Positions 1 to 5,841 of a stretch of 7,378 nt of DNA are shown here, one piece after another. The notes under the pieces are model-generated. The model saw nothing but the letters and a program-made list of their open reading frames with translations, did no database searches and was not told the origin of the DNA. The translations under genes and the position numbers were made by a program. The DNA comes from Candidatus Coatesiibacteriota bacterium (GTDB taxonomy: Bacteria > B130-G9). The stretch is from NCBI GenBank assembly GCA_003647755.1, contig QMNL01000072.1:1-7378 (forward strand). Reading direction: 5' to 3'. Position 1 is the stretch's first letter, and the number at the start of each line of letters is the position of its first letter.

Positions 1-213
1 ACTCTCGTGCTGGAGACGTTCTGGTACAAGCACAACCTGGAATCTCTTAAGGAGCGGCTAATGGGTGAGAGATGTAATGGTTCGGACCTCGATGGCACGC
101 ACAGGGAACAGAGTCGCCTTAAGTTGCACTATGTCGCCATGACCCGTCCTACACACCTGCTGTGCCTTGCAATGAAACGTAGCACGTTCAAGGATAGGAC
201 CGGCGCTCTATGA
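1..213 (+). CDS. UvrD/Rep-like SF1 helicase, C-terminal fragment (5' end outside window)
   Basis: The reading frame is open from the first base of the window, so this is the tail of a longer gene; the first internal ATG at 61 and the CTG/GTG codons near 7 are not credible starts. The segment LKLHYVAMTRPTHLLCLA (codons at about 118-171) matches superfamily 1 helicase motif VI, where the TR arginine acts as the arginine finger in ATP hydrolysis. The preceding stretch LVLETFWYKHNLESL resembles helicase domain 2B/2A boundary sequence in stand-alone UvrD-like helicases. Family knowledge: such enzymes unwind DNA in repair, and some act in phage defence beside OLD-like nucleases. Which of these applies cannot be told from 70 residues. 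The frame ends at TGA 211-213, about 20 residues after motif VI, which is early; the same frame continues after the stop with a plausible tail (see next entry). Confidence is high for the helicase family and low for the exact subfamily. Confidence 0.8.
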   Translation, partial: TLVLETFWYKHNLESLKERLMGERCNGSDLDGTHREQSRLKLHYVAMTRPTHLLCLAMKRSTFKDRTGAL

Positions 214-267
214 ACTGATCATATCAGCGCTTTGCAAGGACGTGGATGGAAAATTGAGTGTGTATGA
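214..267 (+). pseudogene. Probable cut-off C-terminal tail of the UvrD-like helicase, after in-frame TGA
   Basis: Directly after the TGA at 211-213 the same frame reads TDHISALQGRGWKIECV and then a second TGA at 265-267. A short final helix plus a 'GW-I-x-V' ending is how many UvrD-like helicases of this style finish, and it follows the motif VI block at the expected distance. I infer that the ancestral gene ended at 267 and that a single base change, or a sequencing error, created the TGA at 211. The loss would remove only 17-18 residues after all catalytic motifs, so the shortened helicase might still work. The alternative is that the true stop is 211-213 and this stretch is chance. Confidence 0.5.
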
Positions 268-568
268 AGTCTCTCAGATACATACGAAACAGGAGAAAAA
301 AGAACAGGGACTTTTGAGCATAGATTGGGCTTTGCGAACGGGAAATCGACATTAGCGCTGCTTCCGCCCTGACGGGAACGGCCTGCTCTTTGATAGCCTC
401 TTGAATTACGAAGGGTTACGGCTTGACAGACGGATGGAGAAGGGTTACGAAGAGGCTTGTGCACGGGGAGGCATTGTTGAAGAGCGGCCAACGGGCGCAA
501 GTGGAGCCGCACGCTCCCCGAATACCCCTTGCGTCAACGGTAATTTTCCTGTCTAGAAGCTCGTCGAA
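268..568. other. Non-coding gap between helicase tail and permease
   Basis: These 301 bases hold no ORF I believe. A minus-strand frame at 219-512 exists, but it overlaps the helicase tail, has no recognisable ribosome binding site or motif, and has a composition unlike a real protein. An 11-base direct repeat, GAAGGGTTACG, occurs at 410-420 and 439-449. A TTGACA hexamer at 423-428 could be a -35 element for the permease. No convincing intrinsic terminator for the helicase gene was found. Confidence 0.5.
423..451 (+). promoter_or_regulatory. Weak candidate promoter for the permease gene
   Basis: A perfect -35 hexamer TTGACA lies at 423-428, followed by a 17-base spacer and TACGAA at 446-451. 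That last hexamer matches the -10 consensus poorly (TA at the start and one further A). Transcription would begin near 458 and leave a leader of about 110 bases before the permease start at 569. The -35 match alone is not strong evidence, and the -10 partly overlaps the second copy of a short direct repeat. Confidence 0.25.
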
Positions 569-1651
569 ATGACAATGAAGTCCAATAACCTGTGGTTTGA
601 TTTCCTGCTAAGAGAGTGGTTGCTGTCTTGCTCGGTACTGGGCTTAGCGGCCACATCTCTCTTTCTGAAGAGGCCTCCGAGATTTCCCATCTCGGAGCTG
701 CAGGTGCTTTTTCTGTTGTGGGTTATGTTCATAACCGTTAAGGGATTGCAGAACAGCGGGTTGATACTGCGCCTATCTCAAAACATCGAGAGAGGGCGAT
801 TGGTCCCCTTAAAGCTAATCTCAACCACCTTTATTCTCTCGATGGTTGTAACCAATGACGTTGCAGTGATCATTATCGTGCCACTGACGCTGTCTCTGAA
901 TACCAGCAGGAAGGGCATCCTGGTTATTCTGGAGGCTTTCGCCGCCAACGCAGGTTCCGCACTGACGCCATTTGGGAACCCTCAGAACCTTTTCATCTAC
1001 TGGTTTTACCACGTTCATCCACTGGACTTCATTACATGCATTGCTCCCCTTTCAATCGCTTTCCTGACGCTTATTCTCCTTTCATCTCTTGTTGTCAGAA
1101 CGAGAAGCGACAGAGAGCGTCAAATAAGAAAGCCAGTTACCGGTCGTGCAGCATGTATTTATGGGGGCATGTTAATCGTTGTTGTCCTGACCGTGTTGAG
1201 GGTTTTACCGGTCGCTGCCGCCGCGCTTGTCTTGATATATGCACTCTTGTTTGACCGAAAGGCCCTGCGTGTTGACTATGGCCTGTTATTTGCCTTCCTC
1301 TGTTTTTTCGGCTTGGCTGAAAACATAAGGATTCTCTTGACCTCAAGGCTGGAACATTCAGAACACATCTTCCTGCTTTCCGCAGTATCGAGCCAGATTA
1401 TGAGCAATGTGCCAGCAGCGTTGCTAATAGCCAAGTTCACGACTAAATGGAAGGCACTGCTTTGGGGGACGAATGTTGGAGGGTATGGAAATCTTGTGTC
1501 CTCTTTTGCGAACCTGATCGCTTACAGGTACTATATTCTCCATGAGGGCAGACATAACACGGCATCGTTCACGGTCAAGTTTGTCGGGCTTGGTTACGTC
1601 ATGTTCTTCATGGGAATGGGCTTGTACTGGGCCGTTCAGAGATGGTTTTGA
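569..1651 (+). CDS. SLC13/ArsB/CitMHS-type anion permease (ion transporter superfamily)
   Basis: This 360-residue protein is almost entirely hydrophobic and shows about 10-11 membrane segments (for example residues 16-34, 45-66, 82-110, 155-176, 196-227, 236-254, 335-357). It has the duplicated inverted-repeat signature of the ion transporter superfamily. The first half carries TNDVA (95-99) and NAGSALTPFGNPQN (127-140); the second carries SQIMSNVPAALL (275-286) and GTNVGGYGNLVSSFAN (300-315). In this superfamily these Asn/Thr/Gly-Pro hairpins line the substrate and cation site in the inner membrane. Substrates of relatives include citrate, dicarboxylates, sulfate, arsenite and Na+/H+, and I cannot choose among them. 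The length is short next to the roughly 400-450 residues usual for ArsB/CitMHS proteins, but both repeats are present. ATG 569 is preceded by AGAAG at 555-559, nine bases upstream; an in-frame ATG at 575 is also possible. No arsenic or citrate genes lie nearby to help assign a role. Confidence 0.85.
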   Translation: MTMKSNNLWFDFLLREWLLSCSVLGLAATSLFLKRPPRFPISELQVLFLLWVMFITVKGLQNSGLILRLSQNIERGRLVPLKLISTTFILSMVVTNDVAVIIIVPLTLSLNTSRKGILVILEAFAANAGSALTPFGNPQNLFIYWFYHVHPLDFITCIAPLSIAFLTLILLSSLVVRTRSDRERQIRKPVTGRAACIYGGMLIVVVLTVLRVLPVAAAALVLIYALLFDRKALRVDYGLLFAFLCFFGLAENIRILLTSRLEHSEHIFLLSAVSSQIMSNVPAALLIAKFTTKWKALLWGTNVGGYGNLVSSFANLIAYRYYILHEGRHNTASFTVKFVGLGYVMFFMGMGLYWAVQRWF

Positions 1652-1832
1652 CGTTTCAATACGTATGAGTGTCGAGGAGTGGCGACGGACGGGAGGAAGC
1701 TCCAGGCGGAAGAGAGATAATCTGCCGCTGCCACGTCACCTCCGCTGCAAGACCACCCGCACCGGCCGGCAGGGATGTAGTTGCCTGTGCCGGCCGGCGT
1801 TAATGGGTAGCGCGAATCTAGCACGAGCGATG
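1652..1832. other. Convergent intergenic region
   Basis: These 181 bases separate the plus-strand permease from the minus-strand beta-propeller gene, whose stop codons face each other. Frames that cross it (for example plus 1542-1874) overlap the real genes at both sides and look like shadows. Its only structured element is the GC-rich hairpin listed separately. Confidence 0.6.
1762..1797. terminator. GC-rich hairpin between convergent genes, possible bidirectional terminator
   Basis: CCGGCCGGC at 1762-1770 is exactly complementary to GCCGGCCGG at 1789-1797 (9 bp). The stem extends inward with AGG 1771-1773 pairing CCT 1784-1786 across a two-base bulge. It lies 110 bases after the permease stop and 36 bases after the beta-propeller stop, where a shared terminator is expected. 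Neither side has a run of T, so it is not a classic intrinsic terminator. It may block read-through or protect 3' ends. CCGGCCGG is itself palindromic, so some pairing could also occur within each arm. Confidence 0.45.
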
Positions 1833-3518
1833 TTAGTTGCGGAGTGCCATCGCCCCCGGGCCATCGCCGACTGAGAATATCATCCGAATCATGGCATCAG
1901 TGCGATAGTCCATTATATAGACGGTGTCGTCGCTGAATGACGAGATGTAGAGGTAGCCATCGTTTGATGCGACAAGTCCTGCCGCCGAGGCGCCTTCGCC
2001 ACTGAACTTTATCGGATCGCTGGAGTCGTGCAAAACCGCGTTCGTGGTAACGTCTATCTTATACAAGTTGCCGGCCGTACCGTCCCCAATGTAGGCGCAG
2101 TTGTTAGGCGCAATCACCATACAGCCCGGAGAGCCACCGACCGGCAGGGAGGTTGTGATCTCGTCCGTTGCAGTGTCGATGACATCAACAACGCCGAATT
2201 GGCTGAACCAATCGCCTGTGCAGAGCACGTAAAGTTCGCCCTGGCCCGTGTCCTCGATGACCTGTGGGTTGACCTGGCTCGTCTGGAGGGTCTTGAGGAC
2301 CTCCCTGGTTTGGGCATCGATAATGGTCACGACGCCCTGACCGTAGGAGTAGGTGCTCATGTCGTAGTTGATGCTTGAGACATACAACTTGCCGTCGGCG
2401 AGGCAGATGCCCTCGGGGCTGCGAGCGTTCTCACCAAGATCGATTGTGCCTATCTGTTCCTGATTTGCCAGATCGACGATCACGACGTTATCGGTAAGGT
2501 AACCGGTCACGAAGGCTTTATCGTCCGGCGCAAACGCCATTGCCCAGGGATTCGTGCCGACGTCGAGCTCGATCTCGCCCAGCACATTTCCACTATCCGG
2601 TGAGAAGACCTGCACGTTGTTGGACAGAGAGTTGACGCAGTAAAGGTCATCGTTGTGGAAAGCGAGGTAGTTGGGCACGTCGCCGGTCGATGCGAAGTTG
2701 ACCTCGACCTCTCCGGTCTCAGTGTTCACCGCGGAGAGCGTGTAAGCGAGGCCGTTGGCCACGAAGAGGTTGTATTCTGGTGGCGGAGTGAGCCCGCCTA
2801 CGCCCGGAAGGAGCTCCTCGACTAGGGTCATGCCCGTCGTCGGATTGGCGGCGATGTTGACAGCGACGATGCTGCCCGGCGTCGCGGTGGTAACCAGGTC
2901 TGCGCCTCCTATGCAGTCGCCGGAATACCCTTGCCCGGCACTGAGCATCGATGTCTGATGCGGATTGAGCGTAACGCTCAGTCCGGGCGTTCCGGCTCCG
3001 TTGCAGTAGAACGTTGGCGAGACATTAACGGGCTGGTCGGTGGTGTTCTTGACGAAGATGTAGTCAATGAAGTCACCGCCCAAACAGAGGCTGGAGTGCA
3101 GCGATTGAGAGGCGTTCGCAGACGCGTCCCTAAATGGGACCTGAAACGACATGTTCCCAAGAAGCATGACTACCGAGCCCATAATGGCCCCCGGCTCCCC
3201 AACGAATGACAGTTCTACGCCCATCAGGCCGCTGGTGCAGGCCGAAGTGTCGATGAGGTCTTCGGCCGCTACGATTTTGGTGGCGTGGGCGGCAACTGCG
3301 ACCGCTGCTGGGGCCGCGACGACTTGGTCATCGAAGCTGAAGCTCACCATAACGTTGGTATCGGTTGTAGTGGTGTTGCGAATCATGACGTAAGATTCGA
3401 CGTTCGGCCATGTGAGATACACTGGGCACTGAAGCGTAACCTGCTCAACCTGCTGAGCGGATGCGACGCCGCAAGCGATGATAATCAGTGCCAAACAAAG
3501 CAGCAATTTCCTAGCCAT
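1833..3518 (-). CDS. Exported YVTN-type beta-propeller protein, candidate surface cobalamin-binding partner of BtuB (BtuG-like)
   Basis: The 561-residue protein starts with an export signal: Lys at position 4, a hydrophobic core at 5-15, and either a lipobox IIAC ending at Cys16 or a signal peptidase I site at ASA-QQ (19-23). Residues about 24-130 and 131-236 form two similar all-beta domains, each with a [YV]xxxxNTT...NV...F pattern (43-60 and 153-170) and paired cysteines (31/94; 145, 172, 202). After a Pro-rich hinge (PGVGGLTPPPEY, 238-249), residues 249-561 form a beta-propeller with recurrent blade motifs (NPWAMAFAPDD, NVVIVDLANQEQIGTIDLG, VVDVIDTATDEITTSLPVGGSP, TVYIMDY), enough for about seven blades. 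ATG 3518 has a perfect AGGAGG at 3533-3528, nine bases upstream. It lies 79 bases downstream of the BtuB-type receptor with no terminator between, so the cobalamin riboswitch should control both. Known: in Bacteroides the surface propeller BtuG binds B12 very tightly and docks on BtuB. Inferred: this protein may do the same. YVTN propellers occur in many other roles. Confidence 0.8.
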   Translation of the reverse strand: MARKLLLCLALIIIACGVASAQQVEQVTLQCPVYLTWPNVESYVMIRNTTTTDTNVMVSFSFDDQVVAAPAAVAVAAHATKIVAAEDLIDTSACTSGLMGVELSFVGEPGAIMGSVVMLLGNMSFQVPFRDASANASQSLHSSLCLGGDFIDYIFVKNTTDQPVNVSPTFYCNGAGTPGLSVTLNPHQTSMLSAGQGYSGDCIGGADLVTTATPGSIVAVNIAANPTTGMTLVEELLPGVGGLTPPPEYNLFVANGLAYTLSAVNTETGEVEVNFASTGDVPNYLAFHNDDLYCVNSLSNNVQVFSPDSGNVLGEIELDVGTNPWAMAFAPDDKAFVTGYLTDNVVIVDLANQEQIGTIDLGENARSPEGICLADGKLYVSSINYDMSTYSYGQGVVTIIDAQTREVLKTLQTSQVNPQVIEDTGQGELYVLCTGDWFSQFGVVDVIDTATDEITTSLPVGGSPGCMVIAPNNCAYIGDGTAGNLYKIDVTTNAVLHDSSDPIKFSGEGASAAGLVASNDGYLYISSFSDDTVYIMDYRTDAMIRMIFSVGDGPGAMALRN

Positions 3519-3597
3519 TCTCTATTTCCTCCTGTGTTTGCTAAGGTTTTCAGTTCTCTTAAACTTCAGTTCTTGAGTTATAGCTGTCCCCTTATCA
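3519..3597. other. Intergenic spacer inside the B12 operon
   Basis: The 79 bases between the receptor stop and the propeller start carry the propeller's strong ribosome binding site. They also hold a nine-base direct repeat TTCAGTTCT (3549-3557 and 3565-3573) and a weak, imperfect hairpin in the same place. No intrinsic terminator and no clear promoter were seen, which supports co-transcription of the two genes. Confidence 0.5.
3528..3533 (-). promoter_or_regulatory. Strong Shine-Dalgarno site of the beta-propeller gene
   Basis: AGGAGG on the minus strand lies nine bases before ATG 3518. It fixes the start of the propeller gene and suggests efficient translation independent of the upstream receptor cistron, whose own site is poor by comparison. 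Confidence 0.8.
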
Positions 3598-5529
3598 TCA
3601 CCTCCCCTCGAATCCTAAATTGACTGTTAGCGAATAACTTCTGCCGGGCATGGCGTAGCCAGGGACCATTTGATAGGACTCGTCAGAGAGATTCTGGACA
3701 GAGAACTCGACCGCCAGATGCTTCAACGGTTTCACGTTGATTCCGCAGTCAACGAGCGTGTGCGATGGTAGCCACTGCGTGTTTGCAGCAGTTGTGAAGC
3801 TCCGGCTCGTGCGACGGACCTGGACTGAGGCAGAGATTTTCTCGTAACCGAGGCTCAACAGAGCAGTCGTCCTGTTCCTGGGGCGCCTTATCAGTTGTGT
3901 CGTGTTTTCGGGGTCGGTCGTATCCTTGGCGTCTGTGTAGGTGTGTGTTAGCTCCAGCTGACACCATTTGAACAGCGAGGCCACAAGTCGCGACTCGATT
4001 CCAACTGTTCGTGCTCGGCCCACATTGGTGGGGGACCACACACCGCCCCGTCCTGGTTGCCACTGAATCAGATTCTTGGCTCGATTCAAGAAATAGGCCA
4101 CTTCAAGCCGCACGTTGCCCTCAATCCTAAGCTCGAAGCCGGCGTCGTAGTTGTGGCACGTCTCAGGCTCCAGGTCGGGATTGCCCCTGGCAAAGGCACT
4201 CCGTGGCCAGTAGAGGTCATCGAAGCCGGGCACGCGAAACGATCTGGATGCGTTGGCCTTGAACGAAAGAAAGGGCAGCGGTTTGAGGCAGAGTCCGAGC
4301 TTGGGGTTAAACGATTCGCCGACATCAGAATACCTGTCTAACCTCGCGGCGGGTGTCAGGATGATCTTCTCGTCAAATAATGAGATCAGGTTCTGGAGAA
4401 AGAGGCTCGATGTGGTTCTTGTGTGCGTGCCACTGTTTATACTGTGCTGTGTCTCGTCATTTGCACTGGCGGCGAACGTGATGAGCTGGTGCAGGCCCGC
4501 CGAGTACCTCAGCATAAGCTCTGCACCTCCTCGATGACCTGTGTAACCGCTTGGAGTAGACCCCACAAAGATGGGATCGTAGTAGGATAGATGCTCGGCG
4601 CGCCAGTTGGCAGTAAGCGATGCGGATAAGCCCTTTGCCAGGAAGTCCTTCTGGTCGAGAACAAACGTTGTCAAGCTCCATTGATTTTTCTGTTCGGCGT
4701 CAGGCGTTGGGAACTCAATCCTGCCGGGCAGGTGCTTGTCCAAATGGTTCAGAATGTGTGTCAGGCTCAACCGCGTGCCCTTTCCCAGCTGGTAGCTTGC
4801 ACGTAGAAACCCACCGGCAGCGGTGTAGTTACCGTTTTTTATCCGCTTGGTCTGCGCGCCTCGGGACTCGTAAGGGAAGTCGCCCTCGCTCTCGAGATAA
4901 CTCAAGGAGAAATCATAGGCCAGTTTCTCGAGGGTTGCGCTGTGCGAGACCGTGCCCCCGAACGTGTCAAACGACCCAGCAGTTAGGGAGACCCTTGTGG
5001 TTGGCCTCTTCGTGCCTCGTTTAGTGATTATGTTGATCACGCCTCCCATGGCGTCGCTGCCGTAGAGCGCGGAGCTCCCGCCGCGGATGACCTCGATGCG
5101 GTCGATGATGTCGGCTGGGATGTCGGAGAGGTCGGCGCCATCTCCTCTTGCGGAGTTGAGCCTCACGCCATCTACCATTATCAGGACTTGGCTCGCTAAT
5201 GAGCCTCTGATGCTGGGCGAGGCGAGCGAAAGCCCACCTCCATACCGGCTAATTCTGAGACCGGAAACAGATTTGAGCATATCCGCCGCAGTCTTGGGCC
5301 TCACAGGAAGTTTATCTGGCCGAACGACGGTTACAAAGGCGGAGACGTTGGACGAGTCGGTCTCTGTCCGCGTCGCCGTAACGACGACCTCCTTTTCGAG
5401 CGCGTATGGCTTTTTCTTGGCCTTCTGTCTTGTGGCGCTGTTGTCCTTCTTAGCCTCCTGGGCAAATGAGCAGACGACTAAAATCAGCGAGGCGCTCAAA
5501 GCTAGAGCGAGAACTTTACTCAACCTCAT
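3598..5529 (-). CDS. btuB: TonB-dependent outer-membrane receptor, BtuB-type cobalamin transporter
   Basis: From ATG 5529 this is a 643-residue protein (E. coli BtuB is about 614). Domains in order: signal peptide 1-23 (hydrophobic 6-19, cut SFA-QE); Lys-rich linker 26-44; TonB-box-like EVVVTATR 47-54, close to the BtuB box; plug 61-172 with MVDGV (118-122) and IEVIRGGSSALYGSDAMGG (145-163); then a 22-strand-type beta-barrel ending with NLSDESYQM (613-621) and a GRSYSLTVNLGF strand. Family role: it imports cobalamin across the outer membrane using TonB-ExbB-ExbD energy. The cobalamin riboswitch in its leader makes B12 or a related corrinoid the likely substrate. The frame is open to an ATG at 5610, but that start would lie upstream of the terminator hairpin and put 27 odd residues before the signal peptide, so I reject it. 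The site before 5529 is poor (AAGG directly against ATG); TTG 5523 with AAGGA five bases upstream is an alternative. The last residues (FEGR) lack the usual terminal aromatic of outer-membrane proteins. Confidence 0.88.
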   Translation of the reverse strand: MRLSKVLALALSASLILVVCSFAQEAKKDNSATRQKAKKKPYALEKEVVVTATRTETDSSNVSAFVTVVRPDKLPVRPKTAADMLKSVSGLRISRYGGGLSLASPSIRGSLASQVLIMVDGVRLNSARGDGADLSDIPADIIDRIEVIRGGSSALYGSDAMGGVINIITKRGTKRPTTRVSLTAGSFDTFGGTVSHSATLEKLAYDFSLSYLESEGDFPYESRGAQTKRIKNGNYTAAGGFLRASYQLGKGTRLSLTHILNHLDKHLPGRIEFPTPDAEQKNQWSLTTFVLDQKDFLAKGLSASLTANWRAEHLSYYDPIFVGSTPSGYTGHRGGAELMLRYSAGLHQLITFAASANDETQHSINSGTHTRTTSSLFLQNLISLFDEKIILTPAARLDRYSDVGESFNPKLGLCLKPLPFLSFKANASRSFRVPGFDDLYWPRSAFARGNPDLEPETCHNYDAGFELRIEGNVRLEVAYFLNRAKNLIQWQPGRGGVWSPTNVGRARTVGIESRLVASLFKWCQLELTHTYTDAKDTTDPENTTQLIRRPRNRTTALLSLGYEKISASVQVRRTSRSFTTAANTQWLPSHTLVDCGINVKPLKHLAVEFSVQNLSDESYQMVPGYAMPGRSYSLTVNLGFEGR

Positions 5530-5547
5530 CCTTATACCAACAAATGC

Positions 5548-5578
5548 AAAAACCCCAACCGAGACCCCTCGGCTGGGG
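5548..5578 (-). terminator. Intrinsic terminator in the btuB leader (riboswitch expression platform)
   Basis: Read on the minus strand, CCCCAGCCGAG (5578-5568), loop GGGT, CTCGGTTGGGG (5563-5553) form an 11-bp stem with one G-U pair, directly followed by TTTTT (5552-5548) and then GCATTTGTT. This is a textbook Rho-independent terminator. It ends only about 18 bases before the btuB start and sits downstream of the cobalamin aptamer, so it must be conditional: with B12 bound it should stop transcription before btuB. Confidence 0.88.
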
Positions 5579-5617
5579 TAAAAAGACAAAACCGCCTCAT
5601 CCCCGGTCAACGAGGGA
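5565..5617 (-). promoter_or_regulatory. Candidate antiterminator helix of the cobalamin switch
   Basis: The minus-strand segment TCCCTCG...GGGG (5617-5611 and 5604-5601) can pair with CCCCAGCCGAGGGG (5578-5565), which is the 5' arm plus loop of the terminator. CCCTCG/TCCCTCG pairs with CGAGGGG (7 bp with one G-U) and GGGG with CCCC (4 bp), leaving TTGACC facing AGC as an internal loop. This structure and the terminator exclude each other, as expected for a transcriptional switch. It is my manual folding and was not computed. Confidence 0.5.
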
Positions 5618-5630
5618 CCTCAACGAATCT

Positions 5631-5802
5631 TCCGTCTGGACAGGTATCCTGGCTTACGGATCAACCTACTCCCCGAAGCCTTCCCAGGCATCCAAAGCTG
5701 CCCAGTGGCATCAGTTTCGGGTTTCGTCCCCGATCACAGTGGCGTGCCCGCGGTGGAATCTCACCACGCTTCCCTATTAAGCAGAGGGCATCCACACGGA
5801 TT
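5631..5802 (-). promoter_or_regulatory. Cobalamin riboswitch aptamer
   Basis: The minus strand reads through all the conserved blocks of the cobalamin family in order: TTAATAGGGAA (5781-5771), GGTGAGATTCC, the core CGCCACTGTGATCGGGGACGA near 5746-5726 (shown in two parts as CGCCACTGTG and GGGGACGA), TGCCACTG (about 5711-5704), GGGAAGGC, then TTGATCCGTAAGCC and the B12 box AAGCCAGGATACCTGTCC (5655-5638). The B12 box differs slightly from the usual form (GGATACC for GGAGACC, and one extra base near its end). TCCGT near the 5' end (5800-5796) can pair with ACGGA (5635-5631) to close P1. It controls the receptor and probably the propeller behind it: B12 excess should switch the operon off. Confidence 0.93.
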
Positions 5803-5813
5803 ATTTGTGGAGA

Positions 5814-5841
5814 ACAATACTCAAACAGCAGGCGTTGTCAA
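5814..5841 (-). promoter_or_regulatory. Sigma-70-type promoter of the B12 uptake operon
   Basis: On the minus strand a perfect -35 TTGACA (5841-5836), a 16-base spacer and a -10 TATTGT (5819-5814, four of six consensus bases) lie immediately upstream of the riboswitch. Transcription would begin near 5807, a few bases before the first aptamer helix, which is where a riboswitch transcript should start. The fit of position and sequence makes this a good candidate. Confidence 0.72.

Noticed and set aside
211..213. Recoding of TGA (Trp, Gly or selenocysteine) in the helicase
   Set aside because: TGA is the terminal stop of the permease, the receptor and the glycosyltransferase, Trp uses TGG, and no selenocysteine-type stem-loop was apparent after it; a nonsense change is simpler.
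410..449. Two GAAGGGTTACG copies as the start of a repeat array or CRISPR
   Set aside because: Only two short copies 29 bases apart exist; there is no third unit and no repeat-spacer pattern anywhere in the window.
219..512. Minus-strand frame of 97 codons in the left intergenic region
   Set aside because: It overlaps the helicase tail, lacks a recognisable ribosome binding site and any domain or membrane feature, and its composition looks like chance translation.
2028..2378. Plus-strand frames opposite the beta-propeller gene, including 2755-3623 frames
   Set aside because: They are antisense shadows of a well-supported coding sequence, with no start signals or recognisable families.
3540..3580. 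Imperfect hairpin and TTCAGTTCT repeat between btuB and the propeller gene as a terminator
   Set aside because: The stem is short with internal mismatches and has no proper T-run, so it should not separate the two genes transcriptionally.
5530..5610. Upstream extension of the btuB frame to ATG 5610
   Set aside because: The extra 27 codons span the intrinsic terminator hairpin of the riboswitch leader and would place a non-signal stretch before a clear signal peptide.
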